A stretch of 33,358 bases of DNA from an uncultured Collinsella sp. (GTDB lineage Bacteria; Actinomycetota; Coriobacteriia; Coriobacteriales; Coriobacteriaceae), in NCBI GenBank assembly GCA_900542945.1, contig UQPI01000022.1, positions 1 through 33,358 of the forward strand, given 5' to 3'. The stretch's first letter is position 1. Every line of letters starts with the position of its first letter. The notes below the pieces were generated by a model. The model was not told the DNA's origin and did no database searches. It was given only the letters and a program-made list of their open reading frames with translations. A program made the position numbers and the translations under genes. Positions 1 to 7,443 of the stretch are shown one piece after another.

Positions 1-52
1 GAAATACGTCGGGCGGGGTCGGAGGGCCCGATGGGGTGGATTCCAGCCGAGG

Positions 53-1132
53 CTATTCGTCGCCGAAGCTGATGCCCAACGCCTTGGCCTCGCGCACCAG
101 GTCGCTCTGGGGATCGACATACTTGAGCTTGCCGGCGACCTCCTCGAGCGGCATGTGGCACATCTTGCCGTCACGCAGGGCAATCATGTAGCCAAACTCG
201 CCACGCAGGCAGCCGAGCGCGGCCTCGACGCCGCACTGGGTCGCAAAGATGCGGTCCTGGGCGTCGGGCTGACCGCCGCGCTGCGTGTGACCGGGGATGG
301 CGACGCGGGTCTCGCGACCGGTCTTGGCCTCGATCTCCTTGGCGATGTCGTAGACAATCGACGGGCTCGTACGCTCGGCGAGCTTCTTCTTGTACTCCTT
401 CTTGGACAGCGCCGCATCCTCCTTGGAGATAGCGCCCTCGGCGACGGCTACGATGGTAAAGCGGCTACCGGTCTCCATGCGATGCTCGATGGTCTTGATG
501 ACGTTATCCATGTCGTAGGGGATTTCGGGAATCAGGATGACGTCCGCGCCGCCCGCGACGCCGGCGTACAGCGGGATCCAGCCAACCTTGTGGCCCATGA
601 TCTCGATAACAAACACGCGACCGTGACTCGACGCGGTGGTGTGGATGTCGTCGATGCACTTGGTGGCGACGTCGATGGCGCTCGTAAAGCCAAACGTCAT
701 CTCGGTGCCCCAGGTGTCGTTATCGATGGTCTTGGGCAGGGCGATAACGTTGAGGCCCTCTTCGCGCAGACGGTTAGCGGTCTTGGTGGAACCGTTGCCG
801 CCCAGCATAAACAGGCAGTCGAGCTGCAGCTTGTGATAGGTGTGGACCATTGCGGGCACCTTCTCGACGCCATCGGCCTCGGGAACATCCAGGCGCTTGA
901 ACGGCGTACGGCTCGTGCCCAGGATGGTGCCGCCGCGGGTGAGGATGCCGCTAAAATCGGCGGGCGTCATAACACGGAATCTGCTGTAGATAAGGCCCTG
1001 GTAGCCGTCCTCAAAACCATAGATCTCGATAGGCTCTTCGCTATTGGTCATGAGTGTTTTGACGATGCCGCGCATGGTGGCGTTGAGCGCCTGGCAGTCG
1101 CCGCCACTGGTAAGAAGACCGATCCTGAGCAT
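53..1132 (-). CDS. pfkA: 6-phosphofructokinase
   Basis: Phosphorylates fructose 6-phosphate to fructose 1,6-bisphosphate, the committed step of glycolysis, in the cytoplasm. The 359-residue protein shows the phosphofructokinase fold markers: SGGDCQALN at 9-17, the nucleotide-site loop GGNGS at 111-115, the catalytic PKTIDND at 133-139, and MGHKVGW at 179-185. The residue after the metal-site position is Gly (G114), as in ATP-using enzymes; PPi-using enzymes usually have Asp there. The Lys in PKTIDND (K134) is the residue common to PPi and long-form actinobacterial enzymes. N113 stands where the E. coli enzyme has Asp103. So the phosphoryl donor is probably ATP but not certain from sequence. 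The ATG is preceded by GGAAGG at a normal distance. It stands alone, with about 140 bp upstream for its promoter. Confidence 0.93.
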   Translation of the reverse strand: MLRIGLLTSGGDCQALNATMRGIVKTLMTNSEEPIEIYGFEDGYQGLIYSRFRVMTPADFSGILTRGGTILGTSRTPFKRLDVPEADGVEKVPAMVHTYHKLQLDCLFMLGGNGSTKTANRLREEGLNVIALPKTIDNDTWGTEMTFGFTSAIDVATKCIDDIHTTASSHGRVFVIEIMGHKVGWIPLYAGVAGGADVILIPEIPYDMDNVIKTIEHRMETGSRFTIVAVAEGAISKEDAALSKKEYKKKLAERTSPSIVYDIAKEIEAKTGRETRVAIPGHTQRGGQPDAQDRIFATQCGVEAALGCLRGEFGYMIALRDGKMCHMPLEEVAGKLKYVDPQSDLVREAKALGISFGDE

Positions 1133-1272
1133 GATGAATCCTTCCGGGCAAGTTATAACATGCGCATAAGTTTACCCCCGCACACTGTTGATACAGGGGT
1201 TAAACGTGTTAGCTCAAATGTATAGAAATGTAAGCAGCGTCAGGCGAGCGTAAGGACGACGGGCCTGGCTCC

Positions 1273-2358
1273 TTACAACGCGAAGGCGTCGACGTCGCCC
1301 CAATGGCGGCGCAGCGTGATGGCGGCAGCGGGCTCGGTGTTGTCAAAGACGACCGACCACTGCGTGTTGCTGGTAATGTCTTCCGGATTGGGCTCTTGCG
1401 CCGCAGCGCGTAGGGCCTTCCAAGCGACTGCCTCGTCTTGGGCGCCGGCATGGGCGTCGAGGACATCGGCGATGGCGATGGCACGCTCTTTACCATGGCC
1501 CAGCTCGCCGTTCTTTTGGTTGGGGAGCACCTCGTCACCATAGCAGGCGTAGAAGTTCGTAACCTGGCGTACAGGAGTCGCTTTGAAAGCGCGGTCCGGA
1601 TCGCGCGGATCCCACTCTACTACGCGCGCGTCACCGGCGGCGTCGTTGATAAAGAAGTGGTAGTCGCGTCCGGCCATGGCGTGCATGTCGTAGGCAGAAA
1701 GCAGGTCGACGGCCTCCTGCGTGGTAGCCGCGCGGTCGAGCACCAGGCGGATGGCGAGCGAAGTGTTGATGACGGGGCGCTGCGTGTCCTGGTCACAGGG
1801 ATTGGAATCCAGGGTGAGCACGGCAATGGACACGCCGCATTCGTTAACACCGTCGAGCTGGGCAAGCGGGCCCATGAGTGCGGCGGCGCGTCCGGCGACG
1901 GAGTCAAGCGGAGTGTTATCGCCCAGGTTGTTAAGGGCCGCAAAGCCGATGGAGGCATAGCCGTCGCGCGGGTGATTGCGCACCAGCAGTGCCGAGGTGT
2001 CGTCCTTAAAGTCGTAATTGCGACCGGTGCGCACGCGGCCTTCGGCATCCACGGCGACAAAAGCGCTACAGGCAAACTGGGGCGCCTGGACATGTGCCGG
2101 CACGCCGGGGAGCACCTGAGCTACTACGGCATCGATGTAGGCCTGGTCGTCGCGCACGCCAGCGGCGATGATGCGATCAAGATCGTAGTCGTAGGCGATG
2201 TCGATTGCGTACAGGTCATAGCCATCCGCATAGTCGGTCAAGCGTTTGAGCGACGCGGCGGACTTGATTTGCTTGCGGCAAACGATGCCGGCGGCAGCGG
2301 CAAGGCCGACGGCGACTCCCGCGACACCGCAGGCGATGGCAATGTTACGTGGCTTCAT
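1273..2358 (-). CDS. Membrane-anchored linear amide C-N hydrolase (Ntn family)
   Basis: Likely hydrolyses a linear amide bond; relatives include bile salt hydrolases, penicillin V acylases and acyl-CoA:isopenicillin N acyltransferase, and the substrate here cannot be read from sequence. Residues 7-27 form a hydrophobic N-terminal segment (signal anchor). The Ntn core begins at FACSAFVA with the candidate nucleophile C97, followed by GRNYDF (112-117), the usual Arg/Asp pair of the family. In this fold the Cys must become N-terminal, so self-cleavage before C97 would remove the first 96 residues including the anchor; this resembles the propeptide of the C45 acyltransferases more than the bile salt hydrolases, whose Cys is residue 2. 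GAGAGGAG lies before the ATG. The gene is divergent from the M18 peptidase. Confidence 0.8.
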   Translation of the reverse strand: MKPRNIAIACGVAGVAVGLAAAAGIVCRKQIKSAASLKRLTDYADGYDLYAIDIAYDYDLDRIIAAGVRDDQAYIDAVVAQVLPGVPAHVQAPQFACSAFVAVDAEGRVRTGRNYDFKDDTSALLVRNHPRDGYASIGFAALNNLGDNTPLDSVAGRAAALMGPLAQLDGVNECGVSIAVLTLDSNPCDQDTQRPVINTSLAIRLVLDRAATTQEAVDLLSAYDMHAMAGRDYHFFINDAAGDARVVEWDPRDPDRAFKATPVRQVTNFYACYGDEVLPNQKNGELGHGKERAIAIADVLDAHAGAQDEAVAWKALRAAAQEPNPEDITSNTQWSVVFDNTEPAAAITLRRHWGDVDAFAL

Positions 2359-2519
2359 GACGACTCCTCTCGTCCTGTTAGTGCAATTGTCGCAAAAGGA
2401 GCGCGGGCATGATGACTCAACTTGGTGAGCGGCGCGGAATTAAGCACGGAATGAAGAGTGCAGCGCTGGCGCGGCGGGGTATGCTGGAGGGGACCATCAA
2501 CCCAGCGAAAGGGGAGAGT

Positions 2520-3905
2520 ATGACGGATCAGGAAACGCCCGAGCGCGCGCATGTGACGGCCGACGATATCGAGGCCGCCAACGACCTTATCGACTTTATC
2601 GAGGCATGCCCCAGCATGTTCCATACGGCGGCGACTATTATGGCCGAGCTCGACGAGGCGGGCTTTACCTACCTGCCCGAGAATGCGGCGTGGGACATCG
2701 AGCCGGGCGGGCGTTATTACACGCAGCGCAATACCTCGAGCGTTGTTGCCTTTAAAGTGGGCGAGGACCTGGCCGCGACGTGGGGCGAGGACGGCGTTGC
2801 CGGTGATTATCATTTTCAGCTCACAGCGTCGCACAGCGATTCTCCGACGTTTAAGGTCAAGGCCGTGCCCGAGCTCGACGGCGCGGGCGAGACGCTGCGC
2901 CTGAACACCGAGGCCTACGGCGGCATGATCGACTACACCTGGTTCGATCGCCCGCTGGCACTCGCGGGCCGCGTGCTGGTGCGCGAGGGCGATCGCATTG
3001 AGAGCCGCCTGCTTGCCACCGAGCGCGAGGTTGCCATCATTCCGAGCCTTGCCATCCATATGAACCGCGGCGTTAACGAGGGCTTTGCTCCCAATCGCGC
3101 CGTCGACCTGTGCCCGCTCATCAGCGCCGGCGAACTCAAACAGGGTGACTTCGATGCCCTGATCGCCGAAGAGCTGGATGTTGAGCCCGAGCAGATTCTG
3201 GGTCGCGACCTGTTCCTGGTCAATCGTCAGGATGCGCGCATTTGGGGCTGGGCCGACGAGTTTATCTCGACGCCCAAGCTCGATGACCTGGCATGCGCCT
3301 ATACCTCGCTGCAGGCATTTTTAGGTGCCGAGAATGCGCACGACATCTCGGTCTTCTGCTGCTTTGATAACGAGGAGGTTGGCTCCGAGACCAAGCAGGG
3401 CGCCATGTCGACGTTCTTGGCCGACGCGCTGCGCCGCATCAACGGGTCGCTGGGCTTCGACGACGAGTCGTACCACCGTGCGCTTGCCGCCTCGATGCTC
3501 GTGAGCTGCGACAACGCGCATGCCGTGCACCCCAACCACGCCGAGAAGTGCGATGCACGCAACCAGGTTGTGCTCAACGGCGGCATCGTTATCAAGGAAG
3601 CTGCCAACCAGCACTACTGCACCGATGCCTTTAGTCGCGCGGTGTTCCAGGCCATCTGCGATGACGCCGACGTACCCACGCAGGCCTTCGCCAACAAGAG
3701 CGATATGGCGGGTGGCTCTACACTTGGCAATCTGTCCAATATGCAGGCGAGCATGCATGCCGTGGACGTGGGCCTGCCGCAGTTGGCTATGCACTCGAGC
3801 TACGAGACCGGCGGCGTACGCGACGTGATGTACGCCATCCGCGCTCTCACCGCCTTCTACGAGCGCGACCTAACCATCAACGGCGCCGAAAGCGTGGAGC
3901 TCTAA
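2520..3905 (+). CDS. apeB: M18 family aminopeptidase (aspartyl aminopeptidase type)
   Basis: A cytosolic two-zinc exopeptidase that removes N-terminal, often acidic, residues from peptides. The 461-residue product has the M18 landmarks in order: HSDSPTFKVK (zinc His), a CAYTSLQAF helix following LDDLA (bridging Asp), FDNEEVGSETKQGA (catalytic Glu and zinc Glu), CDNAHAVHPN (zinc Asp), and HSSYETGG near the C-terminus (zinc His). The ATG at 2520 is chosen because AAAGGGGAGAG sits just upstream and the protein then begins like other M18 members; the same frame is open 37 codons further up but those residues look unlike protein. A long hairpin directly at the stop codon probably ends the transcript. 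Confidence 0.93.
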   Translation: MTDQETPERAHVTADDIEAANDLIDFIEACPSMFHTAATIMAELDEAGFTYLPENAAWDIEPGGRYYTQRNTSSVVAFKVGEDLAATWGEDGVAGDYHFQLTASHSDSPTFKVKAVPELDGAGETLRLNTEAYGGMIDYTWFDRPLALAGRVLVREGDRIESRLLATEREVAIIPSLAIHMNRGVNEGFAPNRAVDLCPLISAGELKQGDFDALIAEELDVEPEQILGRDLFLVNRQDARIWGWADEFISTPKLDDLACAYTSLQAFLGAENAHDISVFCCFDNEEVGSETKQGAMSTFLADALRRINGSLGFDDESYHRALAASMLVSCDNAHAVHPNHAEKCDARNQVVLNGGIVIKEAANQHYCTDAFSRAVFQAICDDADVPTQAFANKSDMAGGSTLGNLSNMQASMHAVDVGLPQLAMHSSYETGGVRDVMYAIRALTAFYERDLTINGAESVEL

Positions 3906-3947
3906 AACCTGCCAAAAAGGGACAGGTTTATTTTGGCAGGTTTTATC
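3904..3947 (+). terminator. Hairpin terminator at the M18 stop, copy of the GGGACAG repeat
   Basis: A 14-bp perfect stem, AAAACCTGCCAAAA (3904-3917) with its complement at 3931-3944, has a 13-base loop containing GGGACAGG and ends in TTTTAT. It begins inside the stop codon of the peptidase gene, so it probably terminates that transcript. A 36-bp stretch (3912-3947) recurs unchanged at 6290-6325, so it is also a dispersed repeat. Confidence 0.7.
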
Positions 3948-3987
3948 TGGGCAAATGCCGCAATGCCAACAGCTGGACGGAATTGTT

Positions 3988-4160
3988 AAGACACCGCTGG
4001 TCGAGCAAACGTCAGCGAGCGACGTCCAGAGCGAACAAGTTGGCATGAAAAAAGGCGAGGCATTGACCTTCTGGTCATGCCTCGCCTTTTGAATGACAAA
4101 TTGTCGTTCTGGACGTTGCGCAGCGTCGGCCGGTCCGCCGTTCGTAAGAACGGCGGAACC
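3988..4160 (+). repeat. Structured element, copy A (upstream of toxin-antitoxin pair)
   Basis: Parts in order: a conserved 5' block (3988-4018, 26 of 31 bases equal to copy B, ending GTCAGCGA); the left arm of an outer stem (4019-4038); an inner hairpin (4050-4090) with TGACC-TTCT-GGTCA at its tip; the right outer arm (4101-4119); the conserved block GCAGCGTCGGC (4120-4130); and a 3' hairpin (4132-4160) with AACGG/CCGTT near its tip. Copy B at 5158-5327 has the same order and nearly the same lengths, but its stem sequences differ while still pairing. That pattern points to selection on structure (RNA, or single-stranded DNA) rather than on sequence. The inner hairpin with T-runs could also terminate transcription. 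Strand is assigned only from the direction in which I read it. Confidence 0.75.
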
Positions 4161-4188
4161 TAAAGGTGCAGTGTGCCTCGGCGGCTTT

Positions 4189-4218
4189 TTGTGTACAGAG
4201 TACGGCTAATGCTTATAA
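4189..4218 (+). promoter_or_regulatory. Possible promoter of the toxin-antitoxin operon
   Basis: TTGTGT (4189-4194), 18 bases, then TTATAA (4213-4218), about 68 bp before the antitoxin ATG. The -10 lies in the 8-bp palindrome CTTATAAG, which could be an operator for the ribbon-helix-helix antitoxin. The match is modest. Confidence 0.35.
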
Positions 4219-4285
4219 GTGCTATACATGCTTTACGTATCTACCATAGAGTTTTATGATAGTTTTGAATTATTATGGAGGGGTC

Positions 4286-4666
4286 ATGACCACAACCGCC
4301 GCTCAGATCAACGTACGTCTCGATGCCGATCTTAAAAGGAGTGGGGACGCCGCTCTCTCCAAGGCCGGTATGACGCCGAGCCAAGCGGTGCGAGCGCTCT
4401 GGCAGCTTGCGGCGTCGCTGACCGATCGCCCCGGCGCGCTCGAGGATATCCTGCTGCCCAGTCGGGCCCGGGCGGAACAGCGCGAGCGCGAAAAGGCCGC
4501 CAAACGTAAGCTCGAGCTCATGGATCAGGGATCGAAGCTGTTCGCTGCCGCTTGCCATGAGTCGGGAATCGATATGGTCAAGGCTCAGCCATCGGACGAC
4601 GAAGAGCTCAAACGGAATGCCTATGCGGATCGCTATGGCGAGGAGATGAGCTGGCTCTATGAGTGA
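4286..4666 (+). CDS. RelB/DinJ-type antitoxin
   Basis: The likely antitoxin of the pair: it would bind and neutralise the downstream PIN toxin and repress its own promoter. The 126-residue protein starts with a ribbon-helix-helix region (QINVRLDADLKRSGDAALSKAGMTPSQAVRALWQ, residues about 6-39; strand then two helices), as in RelB/DinJ proteins, followed by a charged helical tail for toxin binding. The start at 4286 is chosen for GGAGGG six bases upstream; an in-frame ATG ten codons earlier lacks a good ribosome site. The last 8 bases (ATGAGTGA) overlap the toxin gene, so translation is coupled. The antitoxin fold is RelB-like while the toxin is a PIN protein, a mixed pairing seen in VapBC-like loci. 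Confidence 0.8.
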   Translation: MTTTAAQINVRLDADLKRSGDAALSKAGMTPSQAVRALWQLAASLTDRPGALEDILLPSRARAEQREREKAAKRKLELMDQGSKLFAAACHESGIDMVKAQPSDDEELKRNAYADRYGEEMSWLYE

Positions 4667-5150
4667 GACTCCAAAGCGCATCTTGGTTGACACCAACGTG
4701 TGGCTCGATTACTTCATTCCCTCACGACGTGGTCGTTCGGTGGCGATTGAGTTTTTACGCGATGCATGCACGGCACAGGTTGATTTGCTGTACGCGGCGA
4801 CATCGTCCAAAGACCTGTTCTATTTGATTTCAAGCGAACACAAGGCATGGTATCGGCGAGAGCACGGCTCGCTTTCCCAGGATGCCGCTACGGCAGCGAC
4901 TTCGCTTGCATGGGATTGTCTTAGCGTGCTGTTGCAACTTGCCACGTCGGTACCCTGCGACCTGAGTGACATATGGATGGCGAGCAGGCAGCGTAATCTC
5001 CATAGCGATTACGAAGACGATTTAATCATTGCGGCAGCGATGCGTGCGCAAGCAGACCTCCTGGTCACCAACGATGTCAAGCTCTGTTCGCATGCGCCCG
5101 TCGCAGCAATGAGTGTAGAAGACGCAAAGAATTACTTAGCAACGCTCTAG
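4659..5150 (+). CDS. PIN-domain toxin (VapC-like)
   Basis: A probable Mg-dependent ribonuclease toxin. The 163-residue PIN domain shows the acidic quartet: D11 in VDTNVWLDYF, the Asp pair D120/D121 in SDYEDDLIIAAA, and D139 in VTND, with N138 and the flanking TN conserved as in VapC proteins. It is longer than classic VapC (about 130 residues), with extra sequence between the first and second motifs (roughly residues 50-100). The start overlaps the antitoxin stop by 8 bases. Target RNA is unknown; VapC toxins typically cleave tRNA or rRNA. Structured element B begins 8 bp after its stop. Confidence 0.82.
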   Translation: MSETPKRILVDTNVWLDYFIPSRRGRSVAIEFLRDACTAQVDLLYAATSSKDLFYLISSEHKAWYRREHGSLSQDAATAATSLAWDCLSVLLQLATSVPCDLSDIWMASRQRNLHSDYEDDLIIAAAMRAQADLLVTNDVKLCSHAPVAAMSVEDAKNYLATL

Positions 5151-5157
5151 CAATTTG

Positions 5158-5327
5158 AAGACCCCGCAGGTTGAACAAAAGTCAGCGAGAGCCCGCCGTT
5201 TGCGCCAAGGTGCCGTGAAATAAAAAGGCGCTGACCTTCTGGTCGCGCCTTTGAAATTGAACGGCAGATTGGCCAAACGGCGGGCTCGCAGCGTCGGCTC
5301 ATTACTCCGTTTGTAAAACGGCGTAAT
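5158..5327 (+). repeat. Structured element, copy B (downstream of toxin-antitoxin pair)
   Basis: Second copy of the element at 3988-4160, same orientation. Conserved 5' block 5158-5188; outer stem 5189-5208 with 5269-5287; inner hairpin 5222-5252 with the same TGACC-TTCT-GGTC tip; GCAGCGTCGGC at 5288-5298; 3' hairpin 5301-5327 with CCGTT/AACGG. The outer arms read GAGCCCGCCGTTTG and its complement, against GCGACGTCCAGA and its complement in copy A, so nearly every stem base has changed together with its partner. It ends 2 bases before the stop codon of the convergent dehydrogenase gene. Confidence 0.75.
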
Positions 5328-5329
5328 TC

Positions 5330-6265
5330 TTAGTGCTCGATCCAACAACGTAAAGTTTCGCCGGCTTGCAAATGACGCAGATTCTCCGCGGCGATGTTGA
5401 CGACGTTGTTGAGCGTAGCTGCCAGGTGGAACCAACCGGAGACGTGCGGCGTGATGAGCATGTTGGGCGCATCCCACAGCGGGCTTGTCTCAGGCAGCGG
5501 CTCGGGGTCGGTGACGTCGACCGCGGCGCCGGCGAGATGTCCCGACTCCAGGGCGGCAACCAGGTCGTCGGCAACCACAAGGTCGCCGCGGCCGCCGTTG
5601 GCAAAGAAGGCGCCCGGCTTCATCGCGGCGAAGAACTCGGCGTTCGCCAGGCCGCGGGTCTCGGGCGTGCTGGGCATAAAGGATGCGACGATGTCGGCCT
5701 CGGCCAGGCGCTCGGGTAGGGCGTCCATGCCGTCCATGTCCTCAAACACGATGGGGTAGACGAGCGGATGGCGCTTGATGCCGCGGACGTGTGCACCCAT
5801 GCTGCGGCAGAGCGTGGCGAAGTGGCCGCCGATATCGCCCGCGCCCAGCACGAGCACATTGGCATTTTTGAGCGAAGTGACCGGCCCCAAATCCTCCCAG
5901 CGATGCTCGCGCTGCAAGTCGTGATAGCCAGGCAGACGCTTCATCATGGAAAGGACCATGGCAAACATGTGCTCGCTCACGGCCTGGCCGTAGGCGCCCA
6001 CCGAGCAAGACAGTTTGGCGTCGGCCGGCACGGTGCCGGCGGCAAGGTAGTCGTCATAGCCGGCGGTCTGCAATTGCAACAGCTGGAGATGCTCGCATGC
6101 CGTGAGCATGTCAGGGTCGATGTTGCCCAGGATCACGTCGGCATCGGCGACCTGCTCGCGCGTGGCGGCGTCGGCGCTCGTGTAGATAAAGTCCTCGCCC
6201 GGAGCGCTCGACTCAAGAATTGCGCGATGACGGCCGTTGACGGGCAACAAAACCAGGATGTTCAC
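5330..6265 (-). CDS. D-isomer-specific 2-hydroxyacid dehydrogenase
   Basis: Probably an NAD(P)-dependent reductase of a 2-oxoacid to a D-2-hydroxyacid; the substrate (glyoxylate, hydroxypyruvate, phosphoglycerate or other) cannot be decided. The 311-residue protein has the dinucleotide-binding GAGDIGG at 141-147 and the catalytic trio: R226 in NGGRGDLV, E255 in DVTDPEPLP, and H274 in TPHVSGWFH. The N-terminal half is the split catalytic domain, including AGYDDY and GAYGQAVSEHMFAMVL before the nucleotide domain. It lacks the C-terminal ACT domain of long SerA. The gene is convergent with the toxin gene, and a GGGACAG repeat lies 20 bp upstream of its start. Confidence 0.9.
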   Translation of the reverse strand: MNILVLLPVNGRHRAILESSAPGEDFIYTSADAATREQVADADVILGNIDPDMLTACEHLQLLQLQTAGYDDYLAAGTVPADAKLSCSVGAYGQAVSEHMFAMVLSMMKRLPGYHDLQREHRWEDLGPVTSLKNANVLVLGAGDIGGHFATLCRSMGAHVRGIKRHPLVYPIVFEDMDGMDALPERLAEADIVASFMPSTPETRGLANAEFFAAMKPGAFFANGGRGDLVVADDLVAALESGHLAGAAVDVTDPEPLPETSPLWDAPNMLITPHVSGWFHLAATLNNVVNIAAENLRHLQAGETLRCWIEH

Positions 6266-6285
6266 AAGCAGTCCTCTCCGCTCAG

Positions 6286-6332
6286 CCTACCAAAAAGGGA
6301 CAGGTTTATTTTGGCAGGTTTTATCGGGCAAA
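6286..6332. repeat. GGGACAG-type dispersed repeat
   Basis: Bases 6290-6325 are identical to 3912-3947; the preceding CCTACCAAAAAGGGACAGG (6286-6304) is identical to 19887-19905. Here the complement of the right arm (AAAACCTGCC) is not intact on the left, so it forms only a partial hairpin, unlike the copy at 3904. Confidence 0.7.
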
Positions 6333-6340
6333 ACGTTCAA

Positions 6341-6386
6341 ACAAAAACGCCGGATGCAAGACGAGCGTGCCCGTCAGCATCCGGCG
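6341..6386 (-). terminator. Intrinsic terminator of the methionine aminopeptidase gene
   Basis: A perfect 10-bp stem, CGCCGGATGC (6348-6357) with GCATCCGGCG (6377-6386), is followed on the minus strand by TTTTTGT. It sits 10 bp after the aminopeptidase stop. Confidence 0.88.
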
Positions 6387-6395
6387 CATCCATGG

Positions 6396-7283
6396 TTACC
6401 AGCTGAGCAGCTCGTAGCCGTCCTCGGTCACCACGAGCTGTACCTCGCACTGGGCCGAATCACTGCCGTCCTTGGTGCGCACGCACCAGCCATCGCCCTT
6501 GCTGATCTTAATGTCGGGCGCTCCGGCATTGACCATAGGCTCGATGGTAAAGACCATGCCCGGAGCCATGATGGTGTCCACATCGGGCGCCTCGGTGGTA
6601 AAGCCCACAAACGGGTCCTCGTGGAACTCCTTACCGATGCCGTGTCCGCCGTACTCGCGCACCACGCTAAAGCCGGCGTCTTCGACCGTCTTTTGCACGG
6701 CCTCGGCCATCACGGACAGCGGCAACCACGGCTTGACGGCCGCCAGACCCGCCTCCACGCTGGCGCGGGTGACGTCGACCAGGCGCTGGCGCTCGGCCGA
6801 GACTTCGCCGATGCAGAACATACGGCTCGAGTCGCTAAAGTAGCCGTCCAAGATCGTGGAGCAGTCCACGTTGATAATGTCGCCCTCGTGCAGCACGTCC
6901 GTATCGCAGGGGATACCGTGGCAGACCACGTCGTTGATCGAGGTGCACACGCTCTTGGGATAGCCCTCGTAGTTGAGGTCGGCCGGCGTGCCACCGTGCT
7001 CGACGGTGTAGTCGTAGATCATCTGGTCGATCTGGTTGGTGGTCATGCCCGCGGCGATGTGCTCGCCTACGTAGTCGAGCACGCCCACGTTGATGGCGGC
7101 GGAGCGCTTGATGCCCTCGATATCGGCGGGCGTCTTGTAGAGCGTGCGGGGCAGAACCTCCCAGCCCTCTTCCCACAGGCGCTCGAGGCGCTCGTCGAAG
7201 GCGCTGTGGCATTTCTTGTATTTCTTGCCGCTGCCGCACCAGCAAGCGTCGTTGCGGCCAGGCACGGGTCCTTTGTCATACAT
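6396..7283 (-). CDS. map: Type I methionine aminopeptidase with N-terminal SEC-C motif
   Basis: Removes the initiator methionine from new proteins. Residues 9-26 carry a SEC-C zinc motif (GRNDACWCGSGKKYKKCH; ligands C14, C16, C25 and H26), a module thought to dock on the ribosome or SecA-like partners. The catalytic pita-bread domain follows, with H122 (substrate His), metal ligands D140, D151, H214, E248 and E280, and H221. The last motif reads AQCEVQ where E. coli has AQFEHT. The length, 295 residues, equals the usual core plus the zinc extension. AAAGGAAG precedes the ATG. Housekeeping gene with its own terminator. Confidence 0.93.
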   Translation of the reverse strand: MYDKGPVPGRNDACWCGSGKKYKKCHSAFDERLERLWEEGWEVLPRTLYKTPADIEGIKRSAAINVGVLDYVGEHIAAGMTTNQIDQMIYDYTVEHGGTPADLNYEGYPKSVCTSINDVVCHGIPCDTDVLHEGDIINVDCSTILDGYFSDSSRMFCIGEVSAERQRLVDVTRASVEAGLAAVKPWLPLSVMAEAVQKTVEDAGFSVVREYGGHGIGKEFHEDPFVGFTTEAPDVDTIMAPGMVFTIEPMVNAGAPDIKISKGDGWCVRTKDGSDSAQCEVQLVVTEDGYELLSW

Positions 7284-7335
7284 GGCTAACTTCCTTTCAT
7301 TCGCAGCTAGTATAGCCCACCCACGCGTCCATAAA

Positions 7336-7402
7336 AGTTGCGGTGATATAGTTCCGATTTAAGCGGTTTAACAGCACAAATAGGAACTATATCACCGCAA
7401 CT
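7336..7402. repeat. Perfect 20-bp inverted repeat with 27-base spacer
   Basis: AGTTGCGGTGATATAGTTCC (7336-7355) is exactly complementary to 7383-7402. It lies between two minus-strand genes, after the radical SAM stop and before the map start. On the minus strand it is followed by TTTTAT, so it could terminate the radical SAM transcript, but the wide loop is unusual for that. Its architecture matches the hairpins at 11,745 and 19,954. Confidence 0.85.
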
Positions 7403-7443
7403 GATGGAGCGGGATGGCTGACACTAGCTGCTGCGTGGTTTTG

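Noticed and set aside
155..1225. Plus-strand open frame of 356 codons over the phosphofructokinase gene
   Set aside because: Shadow of pfkA; Leu/Asp/Gly-rich with no recognisable motif.
1250..1276. GTAAGGA/TCCTTAC hairpin at the end of the Ntn hydrolase gene as a terminator
   Set aside because: The stem is only 7 bp with a 13-base loop, overlaps the stop codon and has no T-run, so I do not list it.
2409..2519. Upstream extension of the M18 peptidase by 37 residues
   Set aside because: The internal ATG at 2520 has a strong ribosome site and the extension does not resemble the family's N-terminus.
4050..4090. Inner hairpin of element A as an ordinary terminator of the M18 gene
   Set aside because: The M18 gene already has a hairpin at its stop codon, and the same hairpin recurs inside a conserved larger structure in copy B with the identical tip sequence, so a simple terminator does not explain it.
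3988..5327. Insertion sequence or composite transposon around the toxin-antitoxin pair
   Set aside because: No transposase frame, no terminal inverted repeats and no target duplication could be seen; the two flanking copies are direct, not identical, repeats.
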